Shown: positions 48,388 through 58,784, counted from the first letter of the stretch. The stretch: DNA of 64,000 nucleotides from Salinispirillum sp. LH 10-3-1 (GCF_030643825.1 NZ_CP101717.1:2108001-2172000); one strand, 5' to 3'. The notes: a model not told the origin generated them from the letters alone. Numbers and translations: made by a program.

Positions 48388-49183
48388 CTGCCACGGCCTC
48401 TTTACGCGCGAGCAAGGTCAACAGAAATTCTGCCGACGCCTCAGGCAACTCAAGGGGAAACAAATGCCCGCCAGGCACCTGGTGAACCGGAATACCTAAG
48501 CGTTCGCGCATCAACCGCACATGATGTGCTTTAACGAGCCGAGTGTCTTCACCGACCACGACCTGCAAGCCGTCATGGCGTTTATGATAGTGGCGTACCC
48601 AATTGGTTGGGTACGTACGAAAAATACTGGCTTCGATCTCGGGTCGAAAGCGCAAAGACCAAAGCCCGTGCTCATTGAGCTCGGTAACCGCATGAACGTA
48701 GTCCCACAGTACATCGTCAGGAAAACGCCGAAACAGCGGGCGCGTTCGCCAATAGGCAAAGGCATCTTCCTGCGTCTGCCATTCTGCGCGGCGACGAGAA
48801 GCTCGACCGGCAGGCGTAACCTTGTCCAGCCAAGGAGTTCGTTTCATCAGGGCAAACATGGACGATTCCCAGAACGTCATCAAGGGCACGTCCAACACCA
48901 ATACAGACTTGAACAAGTCAGGCCGTAATAACGATGACATAAACATCAAACCACCGCCCAACGAATGCCCTACACCGACCACCGGCTCTCCATGTTGTTC
49001 TATATCATGAATCAAATGATCACAGAGCTTGAACCAATTATTGGTTACAGGGTATTGCGGATGATGCCCGATAAAATCCGTCATCGCCAAATCGTATGTC
49101 GACTGAAAAGGCGTCAAAAACCGCCGATAAGTTGCCACTGGAAAACCATTGGCGTGCGCGAAATGCAATATAGGCTTGGTCAT
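48380..49183 (-). CDS. Alpha/beta hydrolase
   Basis: 267 residues. HANGFPVATYRRFLTPF near the N-terminus, the nucleophile elbow VVGVGHSLGGGLM and the terminal histidine in VPGGHLFPLELPE. The long middle segment (about residues 110-190) is a positively charged cap with many Arg residues. First of two overlapping hydrolase genes on the minus strand; it starts 10 bases after sixA stops. Substrate unknown. Confidence 0.8.
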   Translation of the reverse strand: MTKPILHFAHANGFPVATYRRFLTPFQSTYDLAMTDFIGHHPQYPVTNNWFKLCDHLIHDIEQHGEPVVGVGHSLGGGLMFMSSLLRPDLFKSVLVLDVPLMTFWESSMFALMKRTPWLDKVTPAGRASRRRAEWQTQEDAFAYWRTRPLFRRFPDDVLWDYVHAVTELNEHGLWSLRFRPEIEASIFRTYPTNWVRHYHKRHDGLQVVVGEDTRLVKAHHVRLMRERLGIPVHQVPGGHLFPLELPEASAEFLLTLLARKEAVADA

Positions 49184-49193
49184 AGATTAGAGA

Positions 49194-49631
49194 TCACAAC
49201 CATGCAAACGACAAGTTTGCTGGCAGTACGTCATCGCCCTGCAAGTGCGCCAGCGAACCCGTACCAAAGCTCGTCTGATTGACCGACTGCCCACTGAGGC
49301 GTGCCGCCAGATAACTGACCAGTGGATTATGGGTAACCAACAATACCGAACCGCTGTACTGAGACAGTTGTTCTAGCGCCATATCGACCGGTGCTTCAGG
49401 CGTTAGCCAATCGGCTACCTGCACAGTCGAGGCGCTGCGTTGCTTGAGCACCTGCAGTGCACTTTCATGCGTGCGCAAATAAGGGCTATGCAGCAGAACA
49501 TCCAGCTGGGCTGGCAGGTGCTCGGCTGCGGCCAACACCTCTGCTTGCCCGTGCGGCGTCAAACGGCGCTGAGAGTCGTGTGTCGCTCTCGGCTCAGCTT
49601 CCCCATGCCGCAACAAATACAACTCAATCAT
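49194..49631 (-). CDS. sixA: Phosphohistidine phosphatase SixA
   Basis: Histidine phosphatase superfamily enzyme that removes phosphate from phosphohistidine proteins. The catalytic RHGEAEP is at the N-terminus (IELYLLRHGEAEP) and the second histidine is in VLLVTHNPLVSYLA. 145 residues. ATG at 49631 overlaps the upstream gene by 8 bases; the longer frame lies within that gene. Confidence 0.88.
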   Translation of the reverse strand: MIELYLLRHGEAEPRATHDSQRRLTPHGQAEVLAAAEHLPAQLDVLLHSPYLRTHESALQVLKQRSASTVQVADWLTPEAPVDMALEQLSQYSGSVLLVTHNPLVSYLAARLSGQSVNQTSFGTGSLAHLQGDDVLPANLSFAWL

Positions 49632-49926
49632 TGCCAGGTTCCGCACCCTCACGCACCGACACCTCTGGCCAGTCATTAAACGGAAAGGGTTTGTATTCGG
49701 AGTTGAAGGTCAGGTAGGTGGCGCACTGCTCCACAAAGGTAACCGTGCTGGCAGATATCTCTAGCAATGTGGGCTGCTTCTCACCACGCACCATCACAAA
49801 TACTAATTGCACTAAGGCAAAGATGCCGAGAAATACCCACGCGATGCGGCTGACCAGCCAGAATAAAATCATGTACAGCACACGAAATAACAAATATTCC
49901 CACTTACTTCTCTCGTTACTAGACAT
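49624..49926 (-). CDS. DUF4389-family membrane protein
   Basis: 100 residues with a pair of close transmembrane helices (FRVLYMILFWLVSRIAWVFLGIFALVQ-type segment, about 14-40) and a short cytoplasmic tail (LTFNSEYKPFPFNDWPE), which is the DUF4389 pattern. Function unknown. It lies 9 bases after gpsA and overlaps sixA, the same gpsA-DUF4389-sixA order that I recall in pseudomonads. Confidence 0.75.
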   Translation of the reverse strand: MSSNERSKWEYLLFRVLYMILFWLVSRIAWVFLGIFALVQLVFVMVRGEKQPTLLEISASTVTFVEQCATYLTFNSEYKPFPFNDWPEVSVREGAEPGND

Positions 49927-49935
49927 GTTGCTTCC

Positions 49936-50961
49936 TCATTCCTGATCGAACATGAAGTCGACGTCTTGCGCACGCTCACCTAACATCAGATGTTCGGCAA
50001 TCAGGTCGACGTTCTGATTATTGTGAACGACTTCATAGAGCCCTTTGACAAGCGGCATATAGACACCGAGCTCGTCAGCCTTCTCCTTCACCATGCGCAG
50101 TGTATTAACACCTTCAGCGGTCTCGCCTAATTGCTTGACAGCTTGTTTCAACGAATAGCCTTGGCCAATAGCATAGCCGACCCGGTAGTTGCGACTCAAT
50201 GGCGAGGTACAGGTAACGATTAAGTCTCCCATCCCAGCCAAGCCGATAAAAGTGAGAGGATTGGCTCCCATCTTAACGGCAAAGCGGCTCATTTCTGCGA
50301 GGCTACGCGTCATCAGCATCGCACGCGTGTTCTCACCCATGCCCAATGCACCCGCCATACCACTGACAATAGCGTAGATATTCTTCAAGGCACCGGCCAG
50401 CTCTACACCGTAGATATCAGGATTCGCATACACTCTGAACGTCCGGCTTCCCAGCAGGTCATGCACGGTATTACGCAGAGATGATGAAGCAGAAGCAACC
50501 ACCGTAGCCGTCAGTTGGCCTTGCGCGATTTCTTTAGCCAGATTAGGACCACTGATGACGCCGATAGCGTGTTCGGGGGCCAGTTCGCGTAGAATATCAC
50601 TCATTAAATGGAAGGTTTGTGGCTCGATACCTTTTGTTAAGCTCACCAAGCCAGCACCTTTCGGCAAATACGCTAAAGCATCCGACACCACAACACGAAA
50701 AGCTTTACTGGGTACCGCCACGAACAATACATCACAATCCCCTACTGCTGCCGCCATATCATTGGTTGGGGTCAGGTTCTCATGCAGCTCGTACTTTGGC
50801 AGGTAACGGGTATTCATACCGCTTTCCCGGATGTCTTCCAGCTGTTTCTCACTGCGCATCCATAACCAAGCATCACAACCGTTTTGGGCGGCAATGTTGG
50901 CGATTACGGTTCCAAAGCTGCCGCCACCAAGGACTGCAACCTTCGCTGATTTCTTACTCAT
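49936..50961 (-). CDS. gpsA: Glycerol-3-phosphate dehydrogenase [NAD(P)+]
   Basis: Reduces dihydroxyacetone phosphate to sn-glycerol 3-phosphate for phospholipid synthesis. N-terminal [20 protein letters not shown] nucleotide-binding motif, [38 protein letters not shown] and [12 protein letters not shown]. 341 residues (339 in E. coli). Confidence 0.96.
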   Translation of the reverse strand: MSKKSAKVAVLGGGSFGTVIANIAAQNGCDAWLWMRSEKQLEDIRESGMNTRYLPKYELHENLTPTNDMAAAVGDCDVLFVAVPSKAFRVVVSDALAYLPKGAGLVSLTKGIEPQTFHLMSDILRELAPEHAIGVISGPNLAKEIAQGQLTATVVASASSSLRNTVHDLLGSRTFRVYANPDIYGVELAGALKNIYAIVSGMAGALGMGENTRAMLMTRSLAEMSRFAVKMGANPLTFIGLAGMGDLIVTCTSPLSRNYRVGYAIGQGYSLKQAVKQLGETAEGVNTLRMVKEKADELGVYMPLVKGLYEVVHNNQNVDLIAEHLMLGERAQDVDFMFDQE

Positions 50962-50992
50962 AACATTCCTTGACTGCTTGCCATCCGGTCAA

Positions 50993-51484
50993 TCAGCACT
51001 GGCCTTGTTCCAAAGCACAGACTAAATCACGAAAGGTATTCTGATTCGTTTCGTTTAACGACATAAGCACACGGTGTGCTTCGAGCACGCGGTCTCGTAT
51101 TTCCTCTTCGTCGCTGTCGATGGCCTCTACCACCTCGGCCTGGGTGCCTGCCAAGTCCATGGTATCCACCATATGATAGACGGTATCGGCAAAACCCATG
51201 CTTAACAGCACCCGCTGTATGTCCGGCGAGCGCCACACCAATACTGGCACGAAATGCAGCAGCTGCTGTACTTGTATGCTCAGCTTAGCCAATAACCCCA
51301 GCGTGGTGCTGTCTAAGCCGTCGGCCTCTGTGAGGTCAACCATAACATGTTGATAGCGCCCCGTTGTCAGCATTTTTTGAATACAGCTTTCAAGGGTTGT
51401 CGATAGAGTGAGGCGTACATCCCCTACTAATTTCAAGATGTACGCATCATCGGTCTCAGCGACCAGGATTTGACCTTGTCTCAT
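50993..51484 (-). CDS. STAS-domain anti-sigma factor antagonist (RssC-like)
   Basis: 163 residues. The STAS domain (about residues 5-100) carries the expected phosphorylatable Ser/Thr in ADGLDSTTLGLLAKL; a helical tail follows. The ATG at 51484 overlaps the rssB stop as ATGA, so it is the translational partner of the response regulator, as in Pseudomonas where RssB dephosphorylates the STAS protein RssC. The longer frame lies inside rssB. Confidence 0.85.
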   Translation of the reverse strand: MRQGQILVAETDDAYILKLVGDVRLTLSTTLESCIQKMLTTGRYQHVMVDLTEADGLDSTTLGLLAKLSIQVQQLLHFVPVLVWRSPDIQRVLLSMGFADTVYHMVDTMDLAGTQAEVVEAIDSDEEEIRDRVLEAHRVLMSLNETNQNTFRDLVCALEQGQC

Positions 51485-52683
51485 ACGTTGTCTTTCCGGA
51501 GTCTGTTCCAATGCGTGACCGACAGAATGGTCATGTCGTCTGGCGACTCCTCAATGTCCTGCAGTCTAAGTTGAGCGCAAATGGCGGGTACACTGAAATC
51601 ACAGGCACTGACCAATTCCATCCACGCTTGTTCTCGATCAGCCAGTGGCTGGTCGGTATTAATCTCCAGTAAACCGTCTGAACACATAGCGACTGCAAAT
51701 TCGCTATCGTAATTTAAGGTAAACTCTTCATAGCGCGCATTTGGGAACAACCCCAAGGCTGAACTAGGTAGCTCGAGCGCTTTAACCGCACCGTCGACCT
51801 TTAGTATAGGGTAAGGAAAATGCGCTGCGTTGGCGTAACAGTAAGTTTGGTTTAAAGAATCCAGGATACCGATGAACAAGGTGGCGTGCTTGCCTATCTT
51901 ACTGCGCAACAATTCTTGGTTAAGATGAGCCAGCACCTCGGCTGGGTGAGCAATGTGTTGCGAGACCTTGTAACGCCATTCGTTCTTTAAACGAATCACT
52001 TCGTTGCGGATCAGGATAGTCACCATCGCCGACGACACGCCATGACCTGCGACATCGACAATATAATGAAGCAAAACACCGGGCTGTAGTTCAAAGTAGT
52101 CAACAAAGTCACCACTCAAAAACAACGAGGGGTGCAGCTCGTAGTCCGCATTAAGACCATGTGCCTGAAAAGGCTTGGGTGGCAGCATGCTTTGCTGTAC
52201 GTGACGTCCTGCGCGCAGATCGGCCTCTAAGGTCTCAATGGTGTCCTGGAGACGCTGATTGGTATCTTCGAGTGTTTCACGATAAGTATTGTTTTCATGC
52301 AATAGACGGACGCGTTCAAGCGCCTTGTCGATGGCGTGTTCCACCACCGCCAAGTCGGTTACTGGCTTTACGATGTAGTCCGAAGCGCCGAACCGCAACG
52401 CTGATACGACGTCAGACATAACACCGGCGCCCGACACAACAATAAAGGGTACATCTGGGCGTCGATCAACAACTTCTTGCAATACGGCCAATCCGTCCTT
52501 GCGCGGCATGCGCAGGTCGCACAACACCAAATCAGGTTGATCAGCATAAAAGACTTCAAGGCCGGCTACTCCGTCGGCGGCCTGCAGTACATCATACCCC
52601 GAGTCTTCGAGATATCCGGCCAACGATTCACGTACCGATGCGTCATCGTCAATAACCAACAAGGTGGCTTTGCCCACAGCCAT
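51481..52683 (-). CDS. rssB: Response regulator with PP2C-type phosphatase domain (RssB-like)
   Basis: 400 residues. The receiver domain has the phosphoacceptor Asp56 in LVLCDLRMPRKDG and the conserved lysine in YIVKPV. A coiled linker leads to a SpoIIE/PP2C-type phosphatase domain (LSGDFVDYFELQPGVLLHYIVDVAGHG, later CSDGLLEI and PDDMTILS). This is the Pseudomonas-type RssB, a phosphatase for its STAS partner, not the E. coli RpoS adaptor in the strict sense. Divergent from the PilZ gene. Confidence 0.9.
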   Translation of the reverse strand: MAVGKATLLVIDDDASVRESLAGYLEDSGYDVLQAADGVAGLEVFYADQPDLVLCDLRMPRKDGLAVLQEVVDRRPDVPFIVVSGAGVMSDVVSALRFGASDYIVKPVTDLAVVEHAIDKALERVRLLHENNTYRETLEDTNQRLQDTIETLEADLRAGRHVQQSMLPPKPFQAHGLNADYELHPSLFLSGDFVDYFELQPGVLLHYIVDVAGHGVSSAMVTILIRNEVIRLKNEWRYKVSQHIAHPAEVLAHLNQELLRSKIGKHATLFIGILDSLNQTYCYANAAHFPYPILKVDGAVKALELPSSALGLFPNARYEEFTLNYDSEFAVAMCSDGLLEINTDQPLADREQAWMELVSACDFSVPAICAQLRLQDIEESPDDMTILSVTHWNRLRKDNV

Positions 52684-52808
52684 GAACTGCCCTTACATTT
52701 CATTTTCGAGCGAGCGTACTCCTTCACTCCATGCCCTGCAAGAGGGCGTCTGGAAAATCTGGCCTTACTACCTTATTTCATCTTTGCATCAACAACCGCA
52801 TTTTGCCT

Positions 52809-52837
52809 TTGACACCAGCGCTAATAATTTTTATAAC
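52809..52837 (+). promoter_or_regulatory. Sigma-70 promoter of the PilZ gene
   Basis: TTGACA (52809-52814), a 17-base spacer and TATAAC (52832-52837), 72 bases before the PilZ start. Close to consensus. Confidence 0.8.
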
Positions 52838-52909
52838 AGATGGTGTGGGTAATTTTCACACGCCTGTTCGCCAAACTGGTGAAAGCCAACAACGAGAAGG
52901 GCTATTCTG

Positions 52910-53206
52910 ATGATTGATCGCGATTACATGGAAAAACGTTCCTTCATGCGCATGAATATGGATGCTCCTGCGGTAATTCAGATGGAAGACGGGACACAGA
53001 AGCATTGCATCTGCAAAGACTTAAGCGCCGTAGGCATGCTGATCGAAGTCGATCAATCGGTGGCTGTAGGTACCCAATTTCAAGTGCACTTACCGGCACT
53101 TACTGGTCAATTTGCACCATTAGATGCAGCGGTGAAAGTTCACCGAGTAGATGAAATGGGCGGTGGTAAATACCAGCTGGGTCTAGAAATAGAACAAATT
53201 AAATAA
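52910..53206 (+). CDS. PilZ-domain c-di-GMP-binding protein
   Basis: 98 residues, a single PilZ domain. The c-di-GMP motif RxxxR is in KRSFMRMNM and DxSxxG in CKDLSAVGMLI. PilZ proteins bind c-di-GMP and adjust motility or surface behaviour. It is the only plus-strand gene in the chemotaxis end of the window, and its own promoter is near consensus. The downstream gene is convergent and 8 bases away. Confidence 0.9.
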   Translation: MIDRDYMEKRSFMRMNMDAPAVIQMEDGTQKHCICKDLSAVGMLIEVDQSVAVGTQFQVHLPALTGQFAPLDAAVKVHRVDEMGGGKYQLGLEIEQIK

Positions 53207-53214
53207 CCCACGCG

Positions 53215-53739
53215 TTATTGTCGCGCGTTCATGCTTGGCTGGTTGAGCAACAATATCAATTCTGCTTCAGACCTAGTGAGGCCAGTACTGCGAATCACTT
53301 GGTCAATTTGCGCGCCTGAGCGCAGCATTGTCTGCGCCGTGTCGAACTGGACTAAGGTGTCTTCTTCGCTATCATCATCGGCCACGACAACATCTACTTT
53401 CGCCTTTTTAGCCTCTTCTTTAGGGACCAACTGAGGAGTCGATGATTTCGGTGACGCATTGCCGACAGGGGAGCTGGCAGGTTGGGACTGAGTGTCTTTA
53501 ATGGCTTTAAACTGTTGCTGCACATGATGCGATTGACGGGCCACCGCCAACAGCTTCTTTCCTAGGCCAATATTTCCTGCCTGAATCATGGACAACTCCC
53601 GACGCATCGCCTCGACCTCATGAGTCAACCGACGATTCCGTCGACCAGCGGAGACCCACAAAGAAAACAAGACAAGCACCAACAAAACGACAAAAGGCAC
53701 TAAAAGTGCCAGTAATTGTGCGTCATCTAAGACTGTCAT
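53215..53739 (-). CDS. DUF2802-family protein of the chemotaxis cluster
   Basis: 174 residues. One N-terminal transmembrane helix (ALLVPFVVLLVLVLFSLWVSA), a coiled-coil segment, an acidic linker, and a C-terminal helical part (MLRSGAQIDQVIRSTGLTRSEAELILLLNQ) that is the DUF2802 signature. In Pseudomonas a protein of this family is the last gene of the same cluster. Function not established. I chose ATG at 53739 because AGGT lies 7 bases upstream. Confidence 0.8.
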   Translation of the reverse strand: MTVLDDAQLLALLVPFVVLLVLVLFSLWVSAGRRNRRLTHEVEAMRRELSMIQAGNIGLGKKLLAVARQSHHVQQQFKAIKDTQSQPASSPVGNASPKSSTPQLVPKEEAKKAKVDVVVADDDSEEDTLVQFDTAQTMLRSGAQIDQVIRSTGLTRSEAELILLLNQPSMNARQ

Positions 53740-53794
53740 GAGCACACCTGAGTGTGCTCGTCAGTGTTCGAGTTCCTTTTACTCTCTAACTGCA

Positions 53795-54274
53795 TTAGAT
53801 CTCGCCAAGTTCCTGCCATTCGTCCATGCTGAACAAACGATCCAACTCAACCAAAATGAGTAGCTCGTCATTCTTATGACAAACGCCTTGAATGAACTTA
53901 GACGTCTCATCGTTACCCACGTTCGGAGCGGTTTCTATCTCGGACTGGCGCAAATAAACCACCTCGGCCACCGAATCCACCAAGATACCAACTACCTGCA
54001 TATCAGTTTCAATAATGACAATACGAGAGTTGTCGGTCACTTCAGACGGGGACATTCCGAAACGCTCTCGCGTATCAATAACCGTTACCACGTTACCACG
54101 CAAGTTAATGATACCCAGAACATAAGAGGGAGCACCGGGCACAGGAGCGATTTCCGTGTAACGCAACACCTCTTGAACCTGCATCACGTTGATGCCGTAG
54201 GATTCATTCTCTAAACGAAAAGTTACCCACTGAAGAATTGGATCATCGGAGGTTTTGGCAGCTTGTGTACTCAT
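53795..54274 (-). CDS. cheW: Chemotaxis adaptor CheW
   Basis: Links chemoreceptors to CheA. CheW fold with WVTFRLENESYGINVMQVQEV, ILGIINLRGNVVTVIDTR-like region, and VDSVAEVVYLR. 159 residues. The core of the cluster's signalling array. No CheW partner gene overlaps; a 191-base gap separates it from parP. Confidence 0.93.
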   Translation of the reverse strand: MSTQAAKTSDDPILQWVTFRLENESYGINVMQVQEVLRYTEIAPVPGAPSYVLGIINLRGNVVTVIDTRERFGMSPSEVTDNSRIVIIETDMQVVGILVDSVAEVVYLRQSEIETAPNVGNDETSKFIQGVCHKNDELLILVELDRLFSMDEWQELGEI

Positions 54275-54465
54275 AGTTTATTCACCTTAAATCAGCCTAC
54301 TGCACCCAAGCAGCACGTTTACGACTCAGCAGACGCAGACAATACTGCTCTCGACATAATCAATATAGCCTAATTTACCCTTGTTCGGCAGCGGACCCAA
54401 CAACAAATTAATTAAACCCAAGTTCTCGCTCATAGTTTCGCACCGCCAACGCCGCCAAAACCCTT

Positions 54466-55371
<906 letters not shown>

Positions 55372-55383
55372 GATACACCAGTG

Positions 55384-56160
55384 TCACGATGCAATCTCCT
55401 GTTGCAACGTGCGTAGCAAACTCCCGTAGGATTCACAACCGCGAGAATTAGGGTCTAGCTGACAGATCGACAAACCCTCTCTCGATGCATCACGCAGTCG
55501 CGTATCGATCGGTATCGCTGACTTCCACAATTTATCGTCATAGGTCTGGCGCAGCGTCCGCAAACTGCGCTGCCCTGCCTGTGTACGACGGTCAAACATG
55601 GTAGGGACAATCAGATACTTCAGTTGTTTTTTGCGCGAAGCGGTTACCATTTGCAGCGTATGAATCATACGCTCCAAGCCTTTCAAGGCCATAAACTCGG
55701 TCTGTACTGGCAGAATGAGCACCTGCGCAGCGGCAATCGCATTGATCAACAGCACACCCAACAGCGGTGGCGTATCAATCAACACATAGTCAAAATCATC
55801 CCACAACTGAGTCAATGCGCGCGACAACACCAAACCCATACCGCCCTGCTGGGAAATATTACGCTCCAGTGTAGCTAATGCGGTATTGGCGGGTAATAAG
55901 CACACGTTGGGCATATTTGTATCGACGACCAACTGCGCGGTCATGTGATCAGGCACGCGGCCTTGATGCATGAACAAATCATACACACTGTGTTCGATAG
56001 TATCTGGATTGAGGCGGAAATAACTGGTCAGGCTGCCTTGTGGATCCATATCCACCATCAACACGCGCTTACCCTGCTCTCCGAGTAAAGCGCTTAAACT
56101 GACGACCGATGTTGTCTTACCAACACCGCCTTTCTGATTTGCAACGGCCCAAACGTGCAC
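55384..56160 (-). CDS. parC: ParC-type ParA-family ATPase of the chemotaxis cluster
   Basis: 258 residues. Deviant Walker A in VANQKGGVGKTTSVVSLSALLGEQG, switch region DMDPQGSLTSYF and DYVLIDTPPLLGVLL. In Vibrio and Pseudomonas this ATPase places chemotaxis arrays at the pole and acts with ParP. I chose GTG at 56160 (MHVWAVANQ) because GGGAG lies 8 bases upstream and relatives start at the same residue. 111 bases separate it from motD. Confidence 0.88.
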   Translation of the reverse strand: MHVWAVANQKGGVGKTTSVVSLSALLGEQGKRVLMVDMDPQGSLTSYFRLNPDTIEHSVYDLFMHQGRVPDHMTAQLVVDTNMPNVCLLPANTALATLERNISQQGGMGLVLSRALTQLWDDFDYVLIDTPPLLGVLLINAIAAAQVLILPVQTEFMALKGLERMIHTLQMVTASRKKQLKYLIVPTMFDRRTQAGQRSLRTLRQTYDDKLWKSAIPIDTRLRDASREGLSICQLDPNSRGCESYGSLLRTLQQEIAS

Positions 56161-56271
56161 GTTTGTCACTCCCGTAATTTTTTATTGTATCTGCCAACTG
56201 CGTTCCAACTTTAGATATTTCACTTAACGAGTTCAATCTGACCGGGTCTCAACTCGGTTCCACCCACTCGT

Positions 56272-57024
56272 TTAATCACTCCAAGGCCTACTGATTAAAA
56301 TTTCGATGCGTCGATTGGCAGCTCGGTGCTCTGCTGTATCATTCGGTCGCAACGGCTGAAAACCGCCATAGCCTTGCGCCACAATGCGCTGCGGCGCAAT
56401 TCCATCTCGCTGCATAAAACGCGCAACAGAGGCCGCTCGTCGACTGGATAGCTGCCAGCTGGCTTCTGCTGAGGCTATTTGGTCATCCGTATGCGCGCCA
56501 ACATTGATCACCACAACCTCATCGCGCAAAGCCCTTGCAATAACGTATAGCACATCTTCCCCTTGAGCACGTAGGTTGATGTCCCCTGGCTGAAACAAAC
56601 TGTCGCTGGCCAATAGCACCATTACCCACTCAGGCGAACTAATGACTGAGGGCGTATCAGCGCCTCGGTGGTTTGCGAAGGCATGTACCATAGTGTCTGC
56701 AATGCCTTGCAGTAGAGTATCTGACTCAGTGTCCACCAAGGCCTCAGAAGCAACGTTCAGTTCAATGTCAGGGCTCGACGGTGCGCGCAATCCAGACACT
56801 ACCGACTCTGGTTCATGGAGGGACTGGTCTGGTGGCTCGATGGTACCCAGTACCGCTTGGACAGTGTCCGACAATGCGCCGATGCGCGCTGAGTCCAACT
56901 CTGCATTAACCATCAAAAAAGCAAATAGCGCCACCAGTATCGTTGTGAAATTAGCGTATGATGACAGCCATCGGGAAGAATGTGGTGCTGACTGTGGCGA
57001 AAAACTTCGAGCAGAGCGTCGCAT
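56272..57024 (-). CDS. motD: Stator protein MotD (MotB family) with Asp-to-Asn channel residue
   Basis: 250 residues. One N-terminal transmembrane helix, then a linker and an OmpA-type peptidoglycan-binding domain with HTDDQ, SSRRAASVARF and NRRIEILI. The motif normally read YADF, which holds the ion-carrying aspartate, reads SSYANFTTI here (Asn codon AAT at the expected position). The rest of the fold is intact. It is paired with MotC. ATG at 57024 follows AGGT; a TTG one codon earlier is possible. A second stator pair is expected elsewhere in the genome. Confidence 0.85.
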   Translation of the reverse strand: MRRSARSFSPQSAPHSSRWLSSYANFTTILVALFAFLMVNAELDSARIGALSDTVQAVLGTIEPPDQSLHEPESVVSGLRAPSSPDIELNVASEALVDTESDTLLQGIADTMVHAFANHRGADTPSVISSPEWVMVLLASDSLFQPGDINLRAQGEDVLYVIARALRDEVVVINVGAHTDDQIASAEASWQLSSRRAASVARFMQRDGIAPQRIVAQGYGGFQPLRPNDTAEHRAANRRIEILISRPWSD

Positions 57025-57028
57025 CAAA

Positions 57029-57757
57029 TCACCTGAAGTGCCGGAGTCGTTGAGCCATGTGTCGGGGATTTTCGCCTTGTTGAATCGCCATTAGACCCGT
57101 CAGCGTCATTTCCCTATGTCGATACAAGCGCTGTGCCTGCCAGCGCAAACGTGAGGCTACCGGCAGAAATAACAGATTGGCCAACGCCAGTCCGTACAGT
57201 ATCGCTACGAAGGCGGTTGCAATACCGACTCCCAAATTGGTGGTATCAGACACCTCCACCATTACTTGGATCAAACCAAGCACGGCTCCTAGAATTCCCA
57301 TAGTAGGCGCATAACTGGCCAATTGCTCAAAGAACTCAGCCCCCTCTAAGTACTGTTCCTCTTCTGCAACCATCGCCACGGTTAAGTGTTGCTGCACGCC
57401 TTCACCCTTGACGCCATCAACCAGCAACAACATACCTTCTTGCAAAAAAGCGTCCGGTTGCAAGCTGGCCTCTTTTTCCAACGCCAACACGCCGTCTTTA
57501 CGCGCAAGTTGGCCCCAGCGCGTCAAAGCATCAATCGTTTCACTAAAAGAAGGCTTACTCGGCGATAGCAATCGTTGCAGCACAAAGCGCAGATTTATCA
57601 AGCGGGCCCGATCACTTTGGGCGACACCGACCCCCAGAGTCGCACCAAACACAATCATCAAAGCCGGGAGATTAAAGAGTGCCAATGGACTTCCGCCTTC
57701 CAGCACAAAACCGAAGAGAATAAGTCCACAGGCAATTAGAGTTCCGAGCGCTAACAT
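57029..57757 (-). CDS. motC: Stator protein MotC (MotA family)
   Basis: 242 residues with four transmembrane helices. The conserved proline of helix 3 (SYAPTMGILGAVLGLIQVM) and of helix 4 (ALANLLFLPVASRLR) are both present. The cytoplasmic loop between helices 2 and 3 is about 110 residues (LQRLLSPSKPSFSETIDALTRW and on). Its stop is 4 bases before the motD start. Unlike MotD it shows no abnormal key residue. Confidence 0.9.
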   Translation of the reverse strand: MLALGTLIACGLILFGFVLEGGSPLALFNLPALMIVFGATLGVGVAQSDRARLINLRFVLQRLLSPSKPSFSETIDALTRWGQLARKDGVLALEKEASLQPDAFLQEGMLLLVDGVKGEGVQQHLTVAMVAEEEQYLEGAEFFEQLASYAPTMGILGAVLGLIQVMVEVSDTTNLGVGIATAFVAILYGLALANLLFLPVASRLRWQAQRLYRHREMTLTGLMAIQQGENPRHMAQRLRHFR

Positions 57758-57770
57758 CCGCGTCGCTCGC

Positions 57771-58784
57771 TTACATTACACTGACGAGCGTTTTTGCAAT
57801 ATCGTCTAGCGGAATATCGGCATCCGACAGCCCAGCACTGCGAATCGAACCGGGCATGCCATCAATGACGCAGCTGGCAGCGTCCTGAGTCCATACATGA
57901 GAACCTGCTTGTTTAAGTAAACGAGCACCATCACGACCGTCAGCCCCCATGCCAGTCAAGACAATGGCCAACGCACGGTCACGATAATATTTCACCGCAC
58001 TGCCGAAGGTTAAGTCCACCGAGGGTTTGTAGTTCAGACGTTCGTCACCATCCATAATTCGCACTGAGTTGCGTGAGCCCAACATCATTTGTTTGCCGCC
58101 TGGCGCAAGCAACGCGAGTCCGGGTTCCAAGACACTACCGTCTTTGGCTTCAGCCACTCGAATCTGACACTGTCGATCGAGACGCTCCGCAAAAGGTCCA
58201 GTAAAAGCCTCTGGCATGTGTTGAATCAGTAATATCGGCACACGGATTGTGGCCGGAATTTGTGTCAGCACCTTCTGCAAGGCAACGGGGCCACCAGTAC
58301 TGGTGCCAATCAGAATAATTTCCGGTTTGCGTGGTAGTGAAATTTTACCGGGCCGCCGCTCACTGGCGGCTGCAACGCGTGGCTTCTGCCGTTTTTTGGC
58401 AACGGCCAGAATTTTATCAATGAGCTGCTGCTTCAGCAGTTCATTCTGCGTCATGTTCTCGCGGAATTTTGGCAAATAGTCCAGTGCGCCGGCATCCAAC
58501 GCATCCAGCGTCACCCGTGCACCCGAGGTAGTCAATGAGGAAAACATCAGTATAGCGGTCGGTGCCTTCGCCATAATCTCGCGCACCGCCGAAATGCCAT
58601 CCATTACGGGCATTTCATAGTCCATCGTTATGACATCAGGCTTAAGCTGAATCGCTTTTTCTACTGCTTCGCGCCCATGGCTTGCAGTCCCTACTACCGT
58701 CAGCTCCGAGCTGTTCCGCAAAATAGAAATAATCTGCTGGCGAAAAAACGAGGAGTCGTCGACCACCAGAACACTGATTGTCAT
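57771..58784 (-). CDS. cheB: Chemotaxis methylesterase CheB
   Basis: Removes methyl groups from receptors and deamidates them. N-terminal receiver domain with Asp55 in VITMDYEMPVMDG, then the esterase domain with the catalytic serine in IGTSTGGPVAL, the histidine in IQHMPEAFTGPFAERL, and LTGMGADGRDGA. 337 residues. No CheR methyltransferase gene is in the window. Confidence 0.95.
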   Translation of the reverse strand: MTISVLVVDDSSFFRQQIISILRNSSELTVVGTASHGREAVEKAIQLKPDVITMDYEMPVMDGISAVREIMAKAPTAILMFSSLTTSGARVTLDALDAGALDYLPKFRENMTQNELLKQQLIDKILAVAKKRQKPRVAAASERRPGKISLPRKPEIILIGTSTGGPVALQKVLTQIPATIRVPILLIQHMPEAFTGPFAERLDRQCQIRVAEAKDGSVLEPGLALLAPGGKQMMLGSRNSVRIMDGDERLNYKPSVDLTFGSAVKYYRDRALAIVLTGMGADGRDGARLLKQAGSHVWTQDAASCVIDGMPGSIRSAGLSDADIPLDDIAKTLVSVM

